Shown: positions 1-7,431 of the stretch, one piece after another
How the letters are laid out: each line of letters opens with the position of its first letter
Numbering within the stretch: position 1 is the first letter of the stretch
Source of the DNA: Prevotellaceae bacterium
GTDB taxonomy: Bacteria > Bacteroidota > Bacteroidia > Bacteroidales > UBA932
Length of the DNA stretch: 20,074 nt
Direction: 5' to 3'
Assembly: GCA_031259805.1 (NCBI GenBank)
Contig: JAIRKX010000093.1
Span: 1 to 20,074 of the forward strand
Program-made: the position numbers and the translations under genes
Notes under the pieces: generated by a model
Seen by the model: the letters and a program-made list of their open reading frames with translations, nothing else
What the model was told of the DNA's origin: nothing
Database searches by the model: none

Positions 1-142
1 AAACGCGCCCCAAATTGGGAGATATTTTCCGCACGCACGGAAAATGCGCCCCAAATTGGGAAACACTTTCCGCACGCACGGAAAATGCGCCCCAAATTGG
101 GAGATATTTTCCGCACGCACGGAAAATGCGCCCCAAATTGGG
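1..142. repeat. 41-bp tandem hairpin array, four copies
   Basis: The motif GCGCCCCAAATTGGG starts at 5, 46, 87 and 128, an exact 41-base period. Each full unit has two dyads: CCCAA/TTGGG around one base, and ATTTTCCG/CGGAAAAT around a 6-base loop (24-45 and 106-127; the middle unit has a shortened stem at 67-84). Copy 4 decays after about position 150. Bases 1-4 almost match the end of a preceding unit, so the array probably continues to the left of the window. The units are contiguous, with no unique spacers. Short open frames across it are by-products of the repeat. Confidence 0.9.
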
Positions 143-165
143 AGATACTTTCAGCCGACCGGCAT

Positions 166-253
166 GCCTCGCACATTACATAATTATTACCTCAAAAAAT
201 GTATACTTAATGTTCCAACTCCATGCACGCCTCGCACATTACATAATTATTAC
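166..253. repeat. 25-bp direct repeat pair upstream of the first gene
   Basis: An identical 25-base sequence beginning GCCTCGCACATT and ending TAATTATTAC lies at 166-190 and again at 229-253, 63 bases apart. The second copy runs directly into the -7 promoter element of the next gene. The first copy is followed by CTCAAAAA and lacks that element. It could be a duplicated regulatory site or a remnant of a promoter duplication. Confidence 0.85.
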
Positions 254-261
254 TATCTTTG
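254..261 (+). promoter_or_regulatory. Bacteroidota -7 promoter element for the gene at 284
   Basis: TATCTTTG matches TAnnTTTG exactly and sits 22 bases before the start codon at 284. No TTG is seen at the expected -33 distance; the AT-rich 25-base repeat occupies that place. The call rests on the -7 match and position alone. Confidence 0.5.
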
Positions 262-283
262 TCAAAATTCTTTAAATTGAGTC

Positions 284-1273
284 ATGAGAAAGATATTGTT
301 TTTAATTAGCTTCACGCTGGTTGCCACGACGGTTTCGGCAGCCGACGACTACCGCATTGTCACCATTCAAATACTGAAATCGACGAAGAATGCCGTATCG
401 TTCGCCGGTCGTTCGCCGGCGGTCTATGCCACATTGTACGTAACGGAAACCGACGGGGCGCAATACACCTTCCGCAACGACAGTACGACAGCTGTCGCAA
501 CGGCTATCGGCATCAAAGAAGCGCTGGAAGAGTTCGAGTCGTTGGCCGACTACGACGTACCGGTGTATAATTTCTACTCGTTCTGCACCGACAGCCTGCA
601 CTGCAACGATACCCTCGACGCGGGCGCTACCGGCCACGATTTGTTTATCATCGTTAAAAACGTGCTGATAGCGCCCTATCAGCGTATCGAAAAACAGTAC
701 TCCGACGACTACGGCCATTATTTTACAGTGGGCACGTACGCGCCCTACAAAGCGACCTTTGTGGTGTACGACGCCATGAGCAAAACCTATTCGCATCAGG
801 AGACCCTGTCCGACACGCTGGTGTGGGCCAAGGATACATGGGACGACAACCTGGCCCGAACCCAGTCCGAACTGCCGTCGATCGAAGAGGCTGCGCCGCT
901 GGCTGCCGCCGAAATAGGCCGGCTCTACACGCGCACGTTAGCCCCCTTCTGGCTGTCGGTGCAGCGGTTCTTCTTTGTCCCCTCGGCAAAAGATTTGCGC
1001 ACTGCAGCCGAACATGCCGAAAACGGCGAATGGGACGAAGCCATGACTATCTGGGAACAGTACGCCGGCCACAACAACCGGCGGGTAGCGGCGCAATCGG
1101 CCTTCAACGTGGCGCTGGCCTGCGAGGTCAACGGCCACTACGAGCTGGCGCTGGAATGGTTGCAATATGCCGAAAAACTGTACGTCATCCGGGAAATCGC
1201 CGGCTACCGCGCCATCCTTCAACGACGGATGAACGAAAGCCGAATTTTACAAGAGCAGTTGCAGGATTTATAA
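284..1273 (+). CDS. Secreted TPR-like protein, probable DUF6340 family
   Basis: A 329-residue protein with a clear signal peptide (hydrophobic residues 5-17, likely cleavage after VSA near residue 19), so it acts in the periplasm or envelope. The middle has no motif I recognise. The last ~95 residues form helical repeats of TPR type: AENGEWDEAMTIWEQYA followed by AFNVALACEVNGHYELALEW. This C-terminal pattern resembles the Bacteroidales DUF6340 family, which has no established function; that assignment is from memory of the family and is moderate. A -7 promoter element lies 22 bases upstream. The gene ends 26 bases before a tRNA gene whose -33 box overlaps its 3' end. Reverse-frame open frames over it are shadows. 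Confidence 0.8.
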   Translation: MRKILFLISFTLVATTVSAADDYRIVTIQILKSTKNAVSFAGRSPAVYATLYVTETDGAQYTFRNDSTTAVATAIGIKEALEEFESLADYDVPVYNFYSFCTDSLHCNDTLDAGATGHDLFIIVKNVLIAPYQRIEKQYSDDYGHYFTVGTYAPYKATFVVYDAMSKTYSHQETLSDTLVWAKDTWDDNLARTQSELPSIEEAAPLAAAEIGRLYTRTLAPFWLSVQRFFFVPSAKDLRTAAEHAENGEWDEAMTIWEQYAGHNNRRVAAQSAFNVALACEVNGHYELALEWLQYAEKLYVIREIAGYRAILQRRMNESRILQEQLQDL

Positions 1274-1289
1274 AAATACATTACCTTTG
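1259..1289 (+). promoter_or_regulatory. Promoter of the tRNA-Thr gene
   Basis: TTG at 1259-1261, a 20-base spacer, then TACCTTTG at 1282-1289, a full match to TAnnTTTG. The mature tRNA begins 11 bases downstream. The -33 box lies inside the end of the upstream reading frame, so the tRNA appears to be transcribed separately. Confidence 0.75.
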
Positions 1290-1299
1290 CAGCCCTTTT

Positions 1300-1371
1300 G
1301 CCTCCTTAGCTCAGCGGTAGAGCAGCTCATTCGTAATGAGCAGGTCGTCGGTTCAAATCCGATGGGGGGCT
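1300..1371 (+). tRNA. tRNA-Thr (anticodon CGU)
   Basis: All four arms fold. Acceptor GCCTCCT pairs with GGGGGGC with two G-U pairs; D arm GCTC/GAGC; anticodon stem GCTCA/TGAGC with loop TTCGTAA; T arm GTCGG/CCGAT with loop TTCAAAT. The anticodon CGT at 1332-1334 reads ACG codons, giving threonine. Length is 72 bases including a U discriminator; CCA is not encoded (TCA follows). A promoter precedes it and a strong terminator follows. Confidence 0.96.
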
Positions 1372-1376
1372 CAATC

Positions 1377-1406
1377 AAAAAGGCTTTGCACACGCAAAGC
1401 CTTTTT
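1377..1406 (+). terminator. Rho-independent terminator after tRNA-Thr
   Basis: A perfect 13-bp stem (1377-1389 with 1394-1406) with loop ACAC. Its core is AGGCTTTGC/GCAAAGCCT, flanked by A5 and T5 tracts. It begins 5 bases after the tRNA and separates it from the lipoprotein gene at 1444. Confidence 0.92.
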
Positions 1407-1443
1407 AATTTAAATATGGAGATAACAAATCAACAATCAACAA

Positions 1444-2586
1444 ATGAACAAACACCTGTTTATTTTATTACTATTGCCGGCGCTTATTTGGGCATGCGAG
1501 GGGACGAAGAAGCCTGCTGTCGCGGAGTCCGGCGCGGAGTTCGAGTTGCTTTACCGGCCGAGCTATGCGTCGAGTTTTTATATCGAACAACAGGGCGACA
1601 AAAAATGGCTGCACGTGTTTAACCCGTGGCAAGGAGCGGAAAATACGGAGATGCGTTACTGTTTGCAGCCACGCGAGACGTTTGCCGACACCTTGCCTGC
1701 GCACTATATCCCGATACCCGTGCGGCGGGCGGTGTGCCTTTCGACGACACATATCGCGTTCATCGATTATCTGGGGCAGACGTCGACGATTGTCGGGGTG
1801 TCGGGGGCGGGCTATGTGAGCAACCCGCAGATCAGGGAATGGGTAACCGGCGGGCTGGTGCATGACGTCGGCTACGAAGAACTGCTGTCCTACGAGACGA
1901 TTGTAACCTTGCAGCCCGACGTACTTTTTGCCTACGGCGTCAACGGCGAGATGAAAGCCGTAACCGATAAGTTGAATGACATGGGCGTGCGTGTCGTCTA
2001 CTTAGCCGATTATCTCGAAGAAAATGCTTTGGGCAAGGCGGAATACATGGTTGCTGTGGCGGCTTTTTACCGGTTGGAACACGAGGCCGCCGGCGCTTTT
2101 GAGCAAATAGCCGAAGCTTACGAAGCGCTGGCCGAGCGGGGACGCGCCGCCACCGTCCGTCCGCGTGTAATCATGAATGCCCCGTGGCGCGACACGTGGT
2201 ATATGCCCGGCGAAGACAATTACATGACCAAACTGCTGCTCGACGCCGGCGCACAGCCCATCGGCATCCATCGCGGGCGCGACAGCAAGCCCGTCAGCCT
2301 CGAAGCCGCCTACACCTGCGCCCTGCAAGCCGACTACTGGTTACATCCGAACGCCCTGCGCTCGTTACAGGAACTCAAGGAGACCGATAGCCGTTTTGCC
2401 CGCACGCCCGCCATCATCAATCGCAAAGTGTATAATAACACCCGCCGTTCCACGCCCGATGGCGGCAGCGACTTTTGGGAATCAGGAGTAGTGCGTCCGC
2501 AGGTGATTTTACAGGATTTGCAGCACCTCTTTCACCCCGAATGGTCGCCGGAATACGAATTCGTCTATTATGAACCCTTGCAATAA
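1444..2586 (+). CDS. ABC transporter substrate-binding lipoprotein (iron-chelate/cobalamin type)
   Basis: A 380-residue protein with a short hydrophobic signal and a lipobox ending LIWAC, with lipidated Cys18, so probably membrane-anchored. The sequence then follows the type III periplasmic-binding fold of the BtuF/FepB class. A first lobe near residues 93-175 has the typical run ending in TLQPDVLFAYG. There is a helical linker around 190-235 and a second lobe containing WYMPGEDNYMTKLLLDAGA. The family delivers cobalamin, haem or iron-siderophore complexes to FecCD-type permeases; the ligand cannot be told from sequence alone. The usual partners (TonB receptor, permease, ATPase) are not in the window, and queA follows after 9 bases. 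A permease elsewhere, or another role for an orphan binding protein, are both possible. Confidence 0.85.
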   Translation: MNKHLFILLLLPALIWACEGTKKPAVAESGAEFELLYRPSYASSFYIEQQGDKKWLHVFNPWQGAENTEMRYCLQPRETFADTLPAHYIPIPVRRAVCLSTTHIAFIDYLGQTSTIVGVSGAGYVSNPQIREWVTGGLVHDVGYEELLSYETIVTLQPDVLFAYGVNGEMKAVTDKLNDMGVRVVYLADYLEENALGKAEYMVAVAAFYRLEHEAAGAFEQIAEAYEALAERGRAATVRPRVIMNAPWRDTWYMPGEDNYMTKLLLDAGAQPIGIHRGRDSKPVSLEAAYTCALQADYWLHPNALRSLQELKETDSRFARTPAIINRKVYNNTRRSTPDGGSDFWESGVVRPQVILQDLQHLFHPEWSPEYEFVYYEPLQ

Positions 2587-2595
2587 CCGCCGGAC

Positions 2596-3795
2596 ATGAA
2601 CCCTGAGATCCGCATCAGCGAATACCACTACGAACTGCCCGACGAGCGTATTGCAAAATTCCCGCTCGCACGGCGCGACGACGCGCGGCTGCTGACATAT
2701 ACCGGCGGCGTCATCGGCGAGACGGTCTTTTCGGCCTTACCGGCCCTGCTGTCCGCCGACTCGTTATTGGTGTTCAACGAAACGAAAGTCATCCCGGCGC
2801 GGCTGCATTTCCGGCGCGATACCGGCGCGGCTATCGAACTCTTATGCCTCGACCCCCGGCAGCCGGCCGACTACGAACAATGTTTTGCCTCCGATTCGTC
2901 GTGCATCTGGAAATGTATGGCCGGCCATAGCAAACGCTGGAAGAGCGACCGCTTAAAACATCCATTCGGCACACACGTCCTGCAGGCCGAATGTATAGAG
3001 AAGCATCGGGAATACTTCCTTGTGCGGTTTTCGTGGGATGGCGGCTGGTCGTTTGCGCAGGTGCTGGAACAATGCGGTACCACACCGATACCGCCATACC
3101 TCAAGCGCGACGCCCTGCCCGAAGACGCCCAACGATACCAAACGGTCTATGCCCGCTATAACGGTTCGGTGGCCGCCCCAACAGCCGGATTGCATTTTAC
3201 GCCGGCCACGCTGGAGGCCATCGCCCGGCGCGGTATCGCCACCGCGACCATTACGCTGCATGTGGGCGCAGGCACATTCAGGCCGGTAAAATCGGATACC
3301 ATTGCCGAACACGTGATGCACGAAGAACCATTTACCGTTACACGCGCCGCGCTACAATCCCTGCTATCGCACACCGGACGGACGATTGCCGTCGGTACAA
3401 CCTCTGCGCGGACGCTGGAAAGCCTTTACTTTTTAGGACAACAATGCCTCGACGGTAAAACGCTGCAACCGATTTCCCAATGGGAAGCGCGGACAACCGC
3501 CTGTACCGCCGCGCCCGTCGAAGCCCTGCATGCCCTGTGTCGCTACATGGACAGCCGGCATATAAACACCCTCCACGCGGCTACACGGTTACTGATTGCC
3601 CCGCCCTACCGCTTCAAAATCGTGCGGGGACTGATCACAAACTTCCACCAACCGCAGAGCACTCTCCTCTTGTTAGTCGCCGCCCTGATAGGCGACCGCT
3701 GGCGAACCGTCTACGACTACGCCATGCAGCATGATTTCCGTTTCTTAAGTTACGGCGACAGTTCGCTGCTAATGGGAGTCGACGAGACTTCCTGA
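2596..3795 (+). CDS. queA: QueA family: S-adenosylmethionine:tRNA ribosyltransferase-isomerase, long form
   Basis: QueA transfers and isomerises the ribosyl part of SAM onto 7-aminomethyl-deazaguanine in tRNA, giving epoxyqueuosine at the wobble base. Family motifs appear in order: FNETKVIPARL (60-70), VAAPTAGLHF (192-201), LHVGAGTFRPVKSD (221-234), HEEPF (242-246), VGTTSARTLES (266-276), ITNFHQPQSTLLLLV (347-361) and YGDSSLLM (386-393). At 399 residues it exceeds the usual ~345-360. The extra length is mainly an insertion around 280-330 between VGTTSARTLES and the APPYRFK segment. Bacteroidota genomes often also carry a shorter canonical QueA, so this may be the divergent paralogue with an altered substrate. 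It starts 9 bases after the lipoprotein gene and ends at a convergent terminator. Confidence 0.88.
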   Translation: MNPEIRISEYHYELPDERIAKFPLARRDDARLLTYTGGVIGETVFSALPALLSADSLLVFNETKVIPARLHFRRDTGAAIELLCLDPRQPADYEQCFASDSSCIWKCMAGHSKRWKSDRLKHPFGTHVLQAECIEKHREYFLVRFSWDGGWSFAQVLEQCGTTPIPPYLKRDALPEDAQRYQTVYARYNGSVAAPTAGLHFTPATLEAIARRGIATATITLHVGAGTFRPVKSDTIAEHVMHEEPFTVTRAALQSLLSHTGRTIAVGTTSARTLESLYFLGQQCLDGKTLQPISQWEARTTACTAAPVEALHALCRYMDSRHINTLHAATRLLIAPPYRFKIVRGLITNFHQPQSTLLLLVAALIGDRWRTVYDYAMQHDFRFLSYGDSSLLMGVDETS

Positions 3796-3842
3796 ACCCC
3801 CTTTTCCTTACGACGGACGCCGAAAGGCGGATACCAAAAACA

Positions 3843-3875
3843 AAAAGCAGGTGTCTCTTAGAAACACCCGCTTTT
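3843..3875. terminator. Probable bidirectional terminator between convergent genes
   Basis: AAAAGC (3843-3848) and GGTGT (3850-3854) pair with ACACC (3864-3868) and GCTTTT (3870-3875), with one A/C mismatch and a 9-base loop. The A tract on one side and T tract on the other let it serve both queA and the beta-barrel gene ending at 3906. Confidence 0.75.
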
Positions 3876-3905
3876 GCGCTTCACCTGCTATAAAAATAGA
3901 GGTGA

Positions 3906-4682
3906 CTAAAAATAGAAGGTGAGCGTGAAGCTACCGTCAAAATTATTGAAGTTAAAACTGGAAGAGCCGCCGGTTTCTACGGTGTCGATTTTCTGCGACG
4001 AATTGTTCCACGATTCGGTTTTCTGTTCGCCACGGCCTTTGCTATTGTAAGCGATACCCCAGCCCAACTCGCCGCCGATAGCGATACCCGGCGCAATAAA
4101 ATACTCCGCACCTGTAAACACAGCCGCTCCCACAAGAAACGTTGTGCCGCCCTTACTGCTCAATGGACGGTGCCCGGGATTCGACGCCGACAACGGATTG
4201 CCATACGTATAGCTGATGTTGTTGAGGAAACCCGTACCGAATGTCAGCTCTGCTCCATAGAAACCCTGCAGGCGGGTTTTCCCGATACGTTTTTCTATCC
4301 CGACGATCAGGTTGACGTCCATGTTGCTGGTCGTTGTTTTATTTTCCACCTGCTTGTCCGCGTTGCCTGCGTCGGTTACTAACGTAACAGCCTCGTTCGA
4401 GTTGTACCACAGCCGCAGTTTCCCGCGCAGAGCGAGATTATCGGCAAGGAAATACTTCCCGTAAAAACCGGCGTACTTAAAGGTAGGCACTGTCGCCCCG
4501 TTGTCGCTGAACAAACCACCTACGTACTTCAATACAGGCGTAGCGTCAATGCCAAAGGCAAAACTCCCCTGTTGCGGGACGATTACCGTACCGTCGTCGG
4601 TAGTCAACAAATCTTCTTCTTGAGCAGCCGCCCAGTTCATAGCGCATAAGGCTATGCCAATTGTTACAAAAATTTTCTTCAT
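3906..4682 (-). CDS. Outer-membrane beta-barrel protein
   Basis: A 258-residue protein with a cleavable signal peptide (MKKIFVTIGIALCAMNWAAA, cleavage before QEED). The mature part alternates polar and hydrophobic or aromatic residues in short strands with Gly/Asn/Ser-rich turns, and it ends FTLTFYF, a typical C-terminal beta-signal with final Phe. This fits a small barrel of roughly 8-10 strands in the outer membrane. No specific substrate or family name can be read from it; Bacteroidota encode many such proteins, some adhesive, some porin-like and some of unknown role. It is transcribed alone from a near-perfect promoter at 4729-4759 and is convergent with queA. Strong promoter and compact size suggest an abundant envelope protein, which is an inference. 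Confidence 0.85.
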   Translation of the reverse strand: MKKIFVTIGIALCAMNWAAAQEEDLLTTDDGTVIVPQQGSFAFGIDATPVLKYVGGLFSDNGATVPTFKYAGFYGKYFLADNLALRGKLRLWYNSNEAVTLVTDAGNADKQVENKTTTSNMDVNLIVGIEKRIGKTRLQGFYGAELTFGTGFLNNISYTYGNPLSASNPGHRPLSSKGGTTFLVGAAVFTGAEYFIAPGIAIGGELGWGIAYNSKGRGEQKTESWNNSSQKIDTVETGGSSSFNFNNFDGSFTLTFYF

Positions 4683-4728
4683 ACTTTTTACTTTTTATTT
4701 TTTAATAACTGTTTTTAATAATCAGGTG

Positions 4729-4759
4729 CAAAAGTAGTTTTTTTTTTGATTATACCAAA
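4729..4759 (-). promoter_or_regulatory. Promoter of the beta-barrel gene
   Basis: Read on the minus strand: TTTG (4759-4756), a 19-base spacer, then TACTTTTG (4736-4729). Both boxes and the spacing match the Bacteroidota primary sigma consensus, so this is the best promoter in the window. The leader to the ATG at 4682 is about 45 bases and AT-rich. Confidence 0.85.
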
Positions 4760-4838
4760 ACACGTCCGTTGTCGAACACGGAGGATTGAGGCGTCCTGCA
4801 GTCACCATTCACTCTAAACAAATCAACTAAGATTTTCG

Positions 4839-4846
4839 TACATTTG
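4839..4846 (+). promoter_or_regulatory. -7 promoter element directly before the YgiQ-type gene
   Basis: TACATTTG is an exact TAnnTTTG match, but it ends only 4 bases before the ATG at 4851. With the usual distance from this box, transcription would begin at or next to the start codon. No TTTG is seen about 20 bases upstream. Confidence 0.5.
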
Positions 4847-4850
4847 CACT

Positions 4851-6557
4851 ATGACATATCTCCCCACATCGCGTAAAGAACTGGATGCAATCGGATGGGA
4901 TGCTGCGGACATCATTCTGTTTACGGGCGACGCCTATGTTGACCATCCGTCGTTTGGAGCGGCGGTCATCGGGCGTGTGCTGGAGGCGGCAGGTTACCGT
5001 GTGGCGATTGTAGCTCAACCGAACTGGCGCGACGATCTGCGCGATTTTAAGAAATTAGGCATCCCACGCCTCTTCTTCGGCGTTACCTCAGGCAGCATGG
5101 ACAGCATGGTGAACCACTATACAGCCAACAAACGCTTACGACATAACGACGCCTATACACCCGAAGGCAAAGCAGGCTTCCGTCCCGATTACGCGACAAC
5201 GGTGTATAGCCGCATCCTCAAACAACTATTCCCCGACGTACCGGTGATTCTCGGCGGCATCGAAGCCTCATTGCGGCGACTGACGCATTACGATTACTGG
5301 AGCGACACGCTGAAACCGTCGATTCTGGCAGACAGCGGTGCCGACCTGCTGGTGTATGGCATGGGCGAACGCCCGATACACGAAATTGCACGACGACTGG
5401 CCGGAGGCGAAGCCATCGGGCGATTGCACGACGTACCGCAAACAGCCCGGATGGTAGCCTGTAGCGCCTTGTCGGGTAACCGGTACGACCTGCATTCCTT
5501 CGCGGAATGCCTGCGAAGCAAACGGCGGTTTGCCGAAAACTTTGCCATCGTCGAGCGGGAAGCCAATAAAAAGGAAGGCGTCCTCCGGCTGGCCGAAGTC
5601 GTAGGCGACAGTGTGGTGGTTGTCAACCCACCCTATCCGACAATGACCGAAGCGGAAATCGATGCCGTCTACGATTTGCCCTATACGCGGACGCCTCATC
5701 CCCGCTACGAGGGCAAGCGTATCCCTGCTTACGAGATGATTCGGCATTCGATCAACATTCATCGCGGATGCTTTGGCGGATGCAGCTTTTGCACCATTGC
5801 GGCGCATCAGGGACGGTTTATTATTTCGCGCTCTGAACCGTCGATTCTCCGCGAGGTGGAGGCTGTAACCCGGATGGCCGATTTCAAAGGATACCTCTCG
5901 GACGTCGGAGGCCCGTCGGCCAATATGTACGGCATGACAGGCCGCGACGAAAACGCCTGCCGTCGCTGCCGTCGGAATGCCTGTATCTTCCCCGCCGTAT
6001 GCCGGAATCTGGATACCGGTCATGGTCGTCTGCTCCACCTCTACCGTCTCGTGCGGCAACACCGGGCAATAAAGAAAGCATTTATCGGAAGCGGCATCCG
6101 CTACGATTTATTGCTTACCAACGACGGATTTACCGACACCGCCGCGCAGACGTACTTTGAGCAGTTGCTGCGCTACCACGTATCGGGACGGCTGAAAGTA
6201 GCGCCGGAACATACAGAGCAGCACGTGTTACAAGTGATGCGTAAGCCGTCGTTCGCCCTGTTTGAACAACTCAAGACGCTTTTCGACACCCAAAACCAGC
6301 AGGAATCCCTGCGGCTGCAACTGATACCTTATTTTATCTCGTCGCACCCCGGCTGCACGGAGCACGACATGCAGCAATTGGCCGGCAAACTACGCCGCCT
6401 GCGTCTCTACCCCGAGCAGGTGCAAGACTTCACGCCGACGCCCATGACGCATGCCTCCACCATCTTCTACACCGGCATCGACCCCGAAACCGGACAAAAA
6501 TGCTACGTCGCCCGCCGAAAAGAAGAAAAGCAGCGGCAAAAGAGGTATTTCTTTTAG
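4851..6557 (+). CDS. YgiQ family radical SAM protein
   Basis: A 568-residue protein of the YgiQ (UPF0313) family. The N-terminal half (about 1-290) holds conserved stretches such as GDAYVDHPSFG (26-36), ILGGIEASLRR (133-143) and VYGMGERPIHEI (168-179). The radical SAM core follows with its cluster motif C307-FGG-C311-SF-C314 (CxxxCxxC), which would bind a [4Fe-4S] cluster and cleave SAM. Further conserved text includes LKVAPEHTEQHVL and YFISSHPGC. The family reaction is unknown. It is shorter than the ~700-residue E. coli member, lacking most of the basic C-terminal tail. It is divergent from the beta-barrel gene. The ATG at 4851 is the only sensible start, leaving almost no 5' leader if the -7 box is used. 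Confidence 0.93.
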   Translation: MTYLPTSRKELDAIGWDAADIILFTGDAYVDHPSFGAAVIGRVLEAAGYRVAIVAQPNWRDDLRDFKKLGIPRLFFGVTSGSMDSMVNHYTANKRLRHNDAYTPEGKAGFRPDYATTVYSRILKQLFPDVPVILGGIEASLRRLTHYDYWSDTLKPSILADSGADLLVYGMGERPIHEIARRLAGGEAIGRLHDVPQTARMVACSALSGNRYDLHSFAECLRSKRRFAENFAIVEREANKKEGVLRLAEVVGDSVVVVNPPYPTMTEAEIDAVYDLPYTRTPHPRYEGKRIPAYEMIRHSINIHRGCFGGCSFCTIAAHQGRFIISRSEPSILREVEAVTRMADFKGYLSDVGGPSANMYGMTGRDENACRRCRRNACIFPAVCRNLDTGHGRLLHLYRLVRQHRAIKKAFIGSGIRYDLLLTNDGFTDTAAQTYFEQLLRYHVSGRLKVAPEHTEQHVLQVMRKPSFALFEQLKTLFDTQNQQESLRLQLIPYFISSHPGCTEHDMQQLAGKLRRLRLYPEQVQDFTPTPMTHASTIFYTGIDPETGQKCYVARRKEEKQRQKRYFF

Positions 6558-6626
6558 ATTGAATATTGAATATTGACTATTGCCTGTGGGGGGAGATGAG
6601 AATGATTAATCCACCATCTAAAATCA

Positions 6627-7430
6627 TCAATTGTCAATCGTCAATTCTCTTTGCCTTATGGCTTCAAAGGACAGGATGGCGGTTGTGACGGATACGTTCA
6701 GGGAGTCGACGCGGCCACGCATGGGGATTTTTATTCGCGTGTCGGCGTACCGTAGCCAAAAGGGGCTGAGGCCGTCGGCTTCCGCGCCTACGACAATGGC
6801 GCAGGGGATGGCTAAATTTGTTTCATAATACTTTTGCGAGGCCTGCAATTCCGCAGCATACACATGGAGGCCGTTGGCATGTAACCATTCCAGCGCTTGC
6901 CGGGAGGTGCATACCGCTATTTGTTGTGTAAACAGGCACCCTAAACTGGAACGGATGACATTCGGGTTGTAAATATCCGTAACGGGTTCGCAGACAATAA
7001 TGGCGTCGATGGCGGCAGCGTCGGCGGTGCGCAGGATAGCGCCCAAGTTCCCCGGCTTTTCAACCGCTTCCATGACTATGACCAACGGGTTGGCCGACAA
7101 GCGCAGGTCGGCAATCGAATGAACTTTAGCACGCGCTACGGCCAACAGGCCATCCGAATGTTCGCGGTAAGTCATCCGCTCGAATACCGTTTGGGAAACC
7201 AGCACCGGCACAAGCGTCGGAAAGCGTGCTCGAAACGCAGACGTGTCATCGACTTCTGCACAACAGAACAGGGTTTCGATCGTATAGCCGGCTTCCAGCG
7301 CCATGGTAATTTCGCGCCGGCCTTCTATGACAAACAGCCCCTGCCGGCGGCGCGTCCGCGAACCGGTTTGCAGATCGCCGACGGCTTTTACGCGCGGGTT
7401 ATTTACGGATGTAAGGATTACGTCATTCAT
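6627..7430 (-). CDS. TrmH/SpoU family RNA 2'-O-methyltransferase
   Basis: A 267-residue SPOUT methyltransferase that should use SAM to methylate a ribose 2'-OH in rRNA or tRNA. The N-terminal domain (about 1-105) has the substrate-binding pattern VKAVGDLQ...FVIEGRRE. The catalytic domain carries all three SpoU motifs: EKPGNLGAILRTADA (124-138, with N128 and R134), VVGAEADGLS (213-222), and IPMRGRVDSLNVSVTTAI (235-252). The target nucleotide cannot be told; homologues include RlmB and TsnR-like enzymes. It starts one base after nadC ends, so it is the last gene of the DUF4783-nadC operon. Its last residues (ELTIDN) are encoded by simple TTGAC-rich DNA that continues into the intergenic region, so the C-terminus may have been extended into non-coding repeats. 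Confidence 0.92.
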   Translation of the reverse strand: MNDVILTSVNNPRVKAVGDLQTGSRTRRRQGLFVIEGRREITMALEAGYTIETLFCCAEVDDTSAFRARFPTLVPVLVSQTVFERMTYREHSDGLLAVARAKVHSIADLRLSANPLVIVMEAVEKPGNLGAILRTADAAAIDAIIVCEPVTDIYNPNVIRSSLGCLFTQQIAVCTSRQALEWLHANGLHVYAAELQASQKYYETNLAIPCAIVVGAEADGLSPFWLRYADTRIKIPMRGRVDSLNVSVTTAILSFEAIRQRELTIDN

Positions 7431-7431
7431 T

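Noticed and set aside
1..142. Possible CRISPR array (regular 41-base spacing)
   Set aside because: Units are contiguous copies without unique spacers, and no cas genes are present. The same reasoning excludes the arrays at 8848-8978 and 14672-14762.
15..280. Two overlapping plus-strand open frames of 86 and 78 codons
   Set aside because: They are translations of the 41-bp tandem array and the 25-bp repeats, with periodic residues and no family resemblance.
823..1320. 165-codon plus-strand frame
   Set aside because: It overlaps the secreted protein gene in another frame and runs into the tRNA; arginine-rich composition typical of a GC-rich shadow.
5268..6062. 264-codon minus-strand frame
   Set aside because: Lies wholly inside the YgiQ-type gene, whose radical SAM motif and family text are clear on the plus strand.
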